A DNA stretch of 64,000 bases, from NCBI GenBank assembly GCA_023413135.1, contig JAEZQK010000055.1, forward strand, positions 1-64,000, given 5' to 3'. How positions within the stretch are numbered: the first letter of the stretch is position 1; each line of letters starts with the position of its first letter. Origin of the DNA: Bacillota bacterium (GTDB lineage: Bacteria > Bacillota > Clostridia > Christensenellales > Aristaeellaceae). Under the pieces are notes generated by a model, which had not been told where the DNA came from, ran no database searches, and saw nothing but the letters and a program-made list of their open reading frames with translations. Shown piece after piece: positions 61,313 through 64,000 of this stretch. The position numbers were made by a program, and so were the translations under genes.

Positions 61313-62026
61313 TTAATCGGTATAATTTGCTATGATCCAGTTCTGCGCTAGAAACAGGTCTTCCTCATGGTGAATATCAATCGCTTCCTCTACAATATAT
61401 GGGCGTATTTCGTTGCCCATAAAGCCCCACGGTTGTTGCCCTTCCTCCCTCGAAAGAACAAACGCCGTTCTCAGTACCCAAAAATTATGGGATAGGAAAT
61501 AGCATTTGGGCAAATCCTGACGATTTGTAGATACCTTACCTGTAATTCCTTTTTCATACATGGATAGCGTGCCATCCGCATTCAAGCTTTTTGCACGAAG
61601 TGGATGATGATCATTGTCTTCATAAACCGGCACCACCGCAGTGATCCTTGGGTTATCCTTCATCATCGCAACGCACTGATCAATCCACTCTGATTTAATC
61701 GTCACATTATTAGCAAGAATTACCACGCAAATATCAGGCAAATTGTTTTCCTGTTCCATCACCCCTAATGCATGGATAATGCAGTCTATATGCTGTGAAG
61801 AAGGCGTTGATAATTCCACGGGTCGCACAATGCGCTTATACCCTTCCTGTTCAGCAGAAGACAGAATCTTCTTATCATCGCTTGAGCAATACCAGTCGTC
61901 AATATTTTTCGCTTTTTTTGCGGCATGCGCAGGATAATATAACACAGGATGTCCAAGGATATCAAGCGTATTTTTATCTTGCAATGTATTATTCCCCCGC
62001 CCTGTGAGCAATGCAATTACTTTCAT
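61313..62026 (-). CDS. Acylneuraminate cytidylyltransferase (CMP-sugar synthetase) family protein
   Basis: A 237-residue protein of the NeuA/KdsB superfamily. It starts MKVIALLTGRGNNTLQDKNTLDILGHPVLYYPAHAAKKAKNIDDWYCSSDD, where family members have ARxGSxxxxxKN, IxGxPLxxxxIxxA and VSTDD. It later has AEQEGYKRIVRPVELSTPSSQHIDCIIHAL. It would couple CTP to an acidic sugar. Sialic or legionaminic acid biosynthetic genes are not in the window, so its substrate is unknown; a modified ulosonic acid is one option. The ATG follows GGAGGG and overlaps the stop of the small upstream frame (ATGA). Confidence 0.85.
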   Translation of the reverse strand: MKVIALLTGRGNNTLQDKNTLDILGHPVLYYPAHAAKKAKNIDDWYCSSDDKKILSSAEQEGYKRIVRPVELSTPSSQHIDCIIHALGVMEQENNLPDICVVILANNVTIKSEWIDQCVAMMKDNPRITAVVPVYEDNDHHPLRAKSLNADGTLSMYEKGITGKVSTNRQDLPKCYFLSHNFWVLRTAFVLSREEGQQPWGFMGNEIRPYIVEEAIDIHHEEDLFLAQNWIIANYTD

Positions 62027-62217
62027 CCTACAACCCTCCTACATATTTTTTGCGGCGGCACATCATATCGTAGCAATTTCTCTTTCGCTTGCTGTAGGGC
62101 TTCAATGTTTTGGTTGGGTGTGGCTATTTTTTCAATTGCCGCAGTTTTTATGATGCCGCTTCCAAGTTTCCAGTTCCTTCTCCTCAAAATTCCTTGGTTG
62201 AGCAAATTATTTTGACA
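62023..62217 (-). pseudogene. Remnant of a glycosyltransferase-type C-terminus
   Basis: On the minus strand, a frame in phase with the pyruvyltransferase stop at 62218-62220 runs on to 62023. It reads RRRNWKLGSGIIKTAAIEKI and ends ICRRVVG. The WKLGxGIIKT block also occurs at the C-terminus of the coiled-coil protein at 63572 (SWKLGNGIIKT), there coded by related DNA. No full domain is present, the only start is a TTG, and it may be translated through coupling with its neighbours. I read it as a decayed fragment, but a short functional protein is not excluded. Confidence 0.45.
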
Positions 62218-63525
62218 TTATTTTTGCTTTATTCGTTGCGACAGAAGGCGCAGAGGCTTTGTAATCCACCACGACTTCGAATTGATAAGTGCATTTTTCT
62301 TACATATGAGGGCGCTTTTTTCAGCGATCAATTCTTCGCATTTTTCTTTTAGCTCAGCATTTTCAATTATGAGTTGCCGTGCAAAAGAAAAACTGTTATC
62401 TATATTGAATATCTTCTTCAGCTTGTTGATGTTGTCCGCAGTAACTTGCCAAAGATTTTCTTGTGCTTCCTGTAATTGTTGATTTAGTGTATGTCTATCC
62501 TGATGTACGAAATCCAATATTTTCTCGCGAAAGCATCCATCTGAAACTTCAGCGCCCCACTCGGGATGATTAATGCTTTCGTTGAACCAAACAGTTTTAT
62601 TATGGCAATGCAAAGCAAAAGACGGAGTTCCCAACCCAAACGGAATCATCTGCGCATGACCGCGTCCGGCAAAAACGTAATCACAATCCTGGTAAAAATT
62701 GATAAGCATGTCGCATGGGATTGTTCCAACCAAATCACTTTGCATGGTTATATTTTGAGTCGCCAGAAGCTCCGAAAGCTTTGAGTCAGGGAGGCTATGA
62801 TTGTATGCCCTAAAAATATATCCTTCATTTTGAAGCGCATTTATTGCGCTTGCCAGGTTTTTAATAAAAGAGCTGGTATCATTATCAAATCGATATTGCG
62901 GCCTATCAAAACCGCAGTTAATTGCTATAAACTTTTCTTTGCGTGGCTTCGGATGGTATGGGTAGTATTTACTTAGCAGCGTGGTCGGGCATGGCTGGAA
63001 AGATATTTTTTCCTTATATTCGTCCTTGACATACCCGCGTGTGGCTTCAATACTTCCGTAATTGCGAAGACCAAAAAAAGATGACAACTTAACCAACTCA
63101 TTCACATTGTTTGAAAAACAGGGATCAAAATCTGGTTGCCCGCGAAATCTGCTATATCCAATAGCAAAGACTATAATTGGGACATTGATCTTCTTCATTA
63201 ATTCGGTTGGGCATGCCCAAGTCCAACCGGAAATATCGTTAGGGTATGTATCCTTAAGGAACAATCCTCCGCCGCCGATGATAAGGCCGTCTGTTTGATT
63301 GATAGTATCTATGGTTTCCTGTGTAACAGGTTGCTTCCACTGAATCAGGGTGAAGTCTATCGGGGCCAAAAATTGCTGTAACAATTCGCGTAGCGCGCAG
63401 TTGAGCAAGGTGTCACCCGCATTTGTAAGAATGTGAATGCCGACATGAGCCAATTTCAGCCTTGCCTTACCCGCTCGCGGATGTAAAAACATATTTTGAG
63501 GATTATCGCTTAAAAAATCCATCAT
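62218..63525 (-). CDS. Polysaccharide pyruvyl transferase family protein (CsaB-like)
   Basis: A 435-residue protein. Its N-terminal part has AHVGIHILTNAGDTLLNCALRELLQQF and DGLIIGGGGLFLKDTYPNDISGW, the signature of the pyruvyl-transferase PF04230 fold. Later come FFGLRNYGSIEATRGYVKD, FIAINCGFDRPQYR and FAGRGHAQMIPFGLGTPSFAL, the C-terminal Rossmann half. A short basic tail (SKSWWITKPLRLLSQRIKQK) follows a Lys/Glu-rich helix. The family adds pyruvate ketals to cell-wall polysaccharides, anchoring S-layer proteins, but many relatives have other activities. The ATG ATG pair at 63525/63522 follows GGGGGATTG. Confidence 0.85.
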   Translation of the reverse strand: MMDFLSDNPQNMFLHPRAGKARLKLAHVGIHILTNAGDTLLNCALRELLQQFLAPIDFTLIQWKQPVTQETIDTINQTDGLIIGGGGLFLKDTYPNDISGWTWACPTELMKKINVPIIVFAIGYSRFRGQPDFDPCFSNNVNELVKLSSFFGLRNYGSIEATRGYVKDEYKEKISFQPCPTTLLSKYYPYHPKPRKEKFIAINCGFDRPQYRFDNDTSSFIKNLASAINALQNEGYIFRAYNHSLPDSKLSELLATQNITMQSDLVGTIPCDMLINFYQDCDYVFAGRGHAQMIPFGLGTPSFALHCHNKTVWFNESINHPEWGAEVSDGCFREKILDFVHQDRHTLNQQLQEAQENLWQVTADNINKLKKIFNIDNSFSFARQLIIENAELKEKCEELIAEKSALICKKNALINSKSWWITKPLRLLSQRIKQK

Positions 63526-63571
63526 CAATCCCCCCGTCAGGTATAAATATTGCAAATCCAAAGTCACAATC

Positions 63572-64000
63572 TCAACACCCTTTTGATGGGCTTTTTGAAG
63601 GCGGAATCATCTTTCGTACAGTTTTTATGATTCCATTCCCTAGTTTCCATGACCGCGAGCTGTATATGGACTGGATTTTTGCTTCCAGCCCCGAAATTTG
63701 TGCACTCTGTTCTGCGTTCTGTGCTTCCAACCCCGATATCTGCGCTTTCTGTTCGGAGTTCTGCGCTACAAACCCTGAGATTTGCGCACTCTGTTCGGCA
63801 TTCTGCGCTACAAGCCCTGAGATTTGCGCACTCTGTTCGGCATTCTGCGCTACAAGCCCTGAGATTTGCGCAGTCTGTTCGGCATTATGCGCTACAAGCC
63901 CCGAGATTTGGGCAGTCTGTTCGGCTATATGCGCTTCCAGCCCCGAAATTTGCTCACTCTGTTCGGCATTCTGCGCTACAAGCCCTGAGACTTGCGCACT
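63572..64000 (-). CDS. C-terminal part of a protein with 14-residue coiled-coil repeats (cut by window edge)
   Basis: An open minus-strand frame of 143 codons with no start inside the window. Eight or so units of the pattern AQISGLVAQNAEQS (42 bp, two heptads) run from the edge to about 63670. Then SIYSSRSWKLGNGIIKTVRK and a short basic tail end at TGA (63572-63574). The repeats place Ile, Leu and Val at heptad positions, so a long parallel coiled coil is expected. Coiled coils of this kind precede the basic WKLG tail in many Gram-positive surface-glycan glycosyltransferases and methyltransferases. The catalytic domain lies beyond the window. DNA repeats are near-identical, so length may vary by slippage. 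Confidence 0.8.
   Translation of the reverse strand, partial: SAQVSGLVAQNAEQSEQISGLEAHIAEQTAQISGLVAHNAEQTAQISGLVAQNAEQSAQISGLVAQNAEQSAQISGFVAQNSEQKAQISGLEAQNAEQSAQISGLEAKIQSIYSSRSWKLGNGIIKTVRKMIPPSKSPSKGC
63670..64000. repeat. 42-bp tandem repeat array
   Basis: Seven to eight units of 42 bp, each coding for AQISGL(V/E)AQNAEQS on the minus strand, with internal identity highest at 63760-63880. The array runs past the window edge. Confidence 0.85.

Noticed and set aside
63670..64000. CRISPR-like array at the right edge
   Set aside because: The 42-bp units are contiguous without spacers and keep a reading frame, so they are coding tandem repeats.

Overview
The window looks like chromosomal DNA of an endospore-forming Gram-positive anaerobe, most likely a Clostridia-class Firmicute. 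The signs are a tricistronic GerA-type germinant-receptor operon, YesMN/Lpl-type sugar transport, strong AGGAGG ribosome binding sites, PadR, MerR and YlxP families, and no outer-membrane genes. Base composition is mixed. Most of 1-19 kb and 25-49 kb is moderately GC-rich. The 19.8-24.6 kb block and especially 52.5-64 kb are visibly AT-richer, which suggests acquired DNA. No rRNA, CRISPR array, transposase or phage gene was seen.

Layout. 0-13 kb is a carbohydrate-use region: a zinc alcohol dehydrogenase, then a minus-strand operon (LplB/LplC-type permeases, solute-binding protein, sugar isomerase, ThuA-like protein, GH30 glycosidase) downstream of a YesM/YesN two-component pair. A secreted RsiV-like (DUF3298) protein and a thioredoxin-reductase-like flavoprotein follow. 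13-16.4 kb has a lactate-racemase-like protein, a helical protein and a methyltransferase. 16.4-19.6 kb is a small block (ArsR, two SRPBCC proteins, AraC/GyrI regulator, flavin-type oxidase) bounded by a complete tRNA-Val(CAC) and a second copy of its 3' half. 19.8-24.6 kb has a radical SAM protein and a double-MerR regulator divergent from a UvrA2-like ABC protein. A 356-bp MITE-like element with terminal inverted repeats and a 10-bp target duplication lies at 24.65-25.0 kb. 25-32.6 kb has a cysteine desulfurase/TtcA-like pair, a P-loop kinase, a methyltransferase, YlxP, a D-threonine-aldolase-like enzyme, a DUF1848 protein and a GH43 glycosidase.

32.6-42 kb, on the minus strand, has two SDRs in a PadR-DUF1700 operon, an OmpR/histidine kinase pair and the ger operon. 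Glycolytic gpmA and eno follow at 42.2-44.3 kb, then a secreted protein with a complete DnaJ-type zinc finger. From 45.5 kb to the end is a surface-glycan region: wecB, a tandem-domain glycosyltransferase, rmlACBD for dTDP-L-rhamnose, a phosphonate block, a CMP-sugar-synthetase-like protein, a pyruvyltransferase-like protein and the end of a protein with a 14-residue coiled-coil repeat.

The most interesting system is at 52.5-61.3 kb. A three-domain protein joins two nucleotidyltransferase-like domains to phosphoenolpyruvate mutase. With phosphonopyruvate decarboxylase and an iron-type alcohol dehydrogenase, and with no transaminase in view, it suggests synthesis and CMP-activation of 2-hydroxyethylphosphonate. 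Beside it are a YidC-like insertase domain fused to a CDP-glycerol-glycerophosphotransferase-like domain, a tiny membrane protein and a divergent LtaS-like membrane sulfatase-fold protein. Together they could form a pathway that decorates a rhamnose-containing cell-wall polymer with a phosphonate. The family assignments come from motifs seen in the sequence. The pathway product and the transfer steps are inference.
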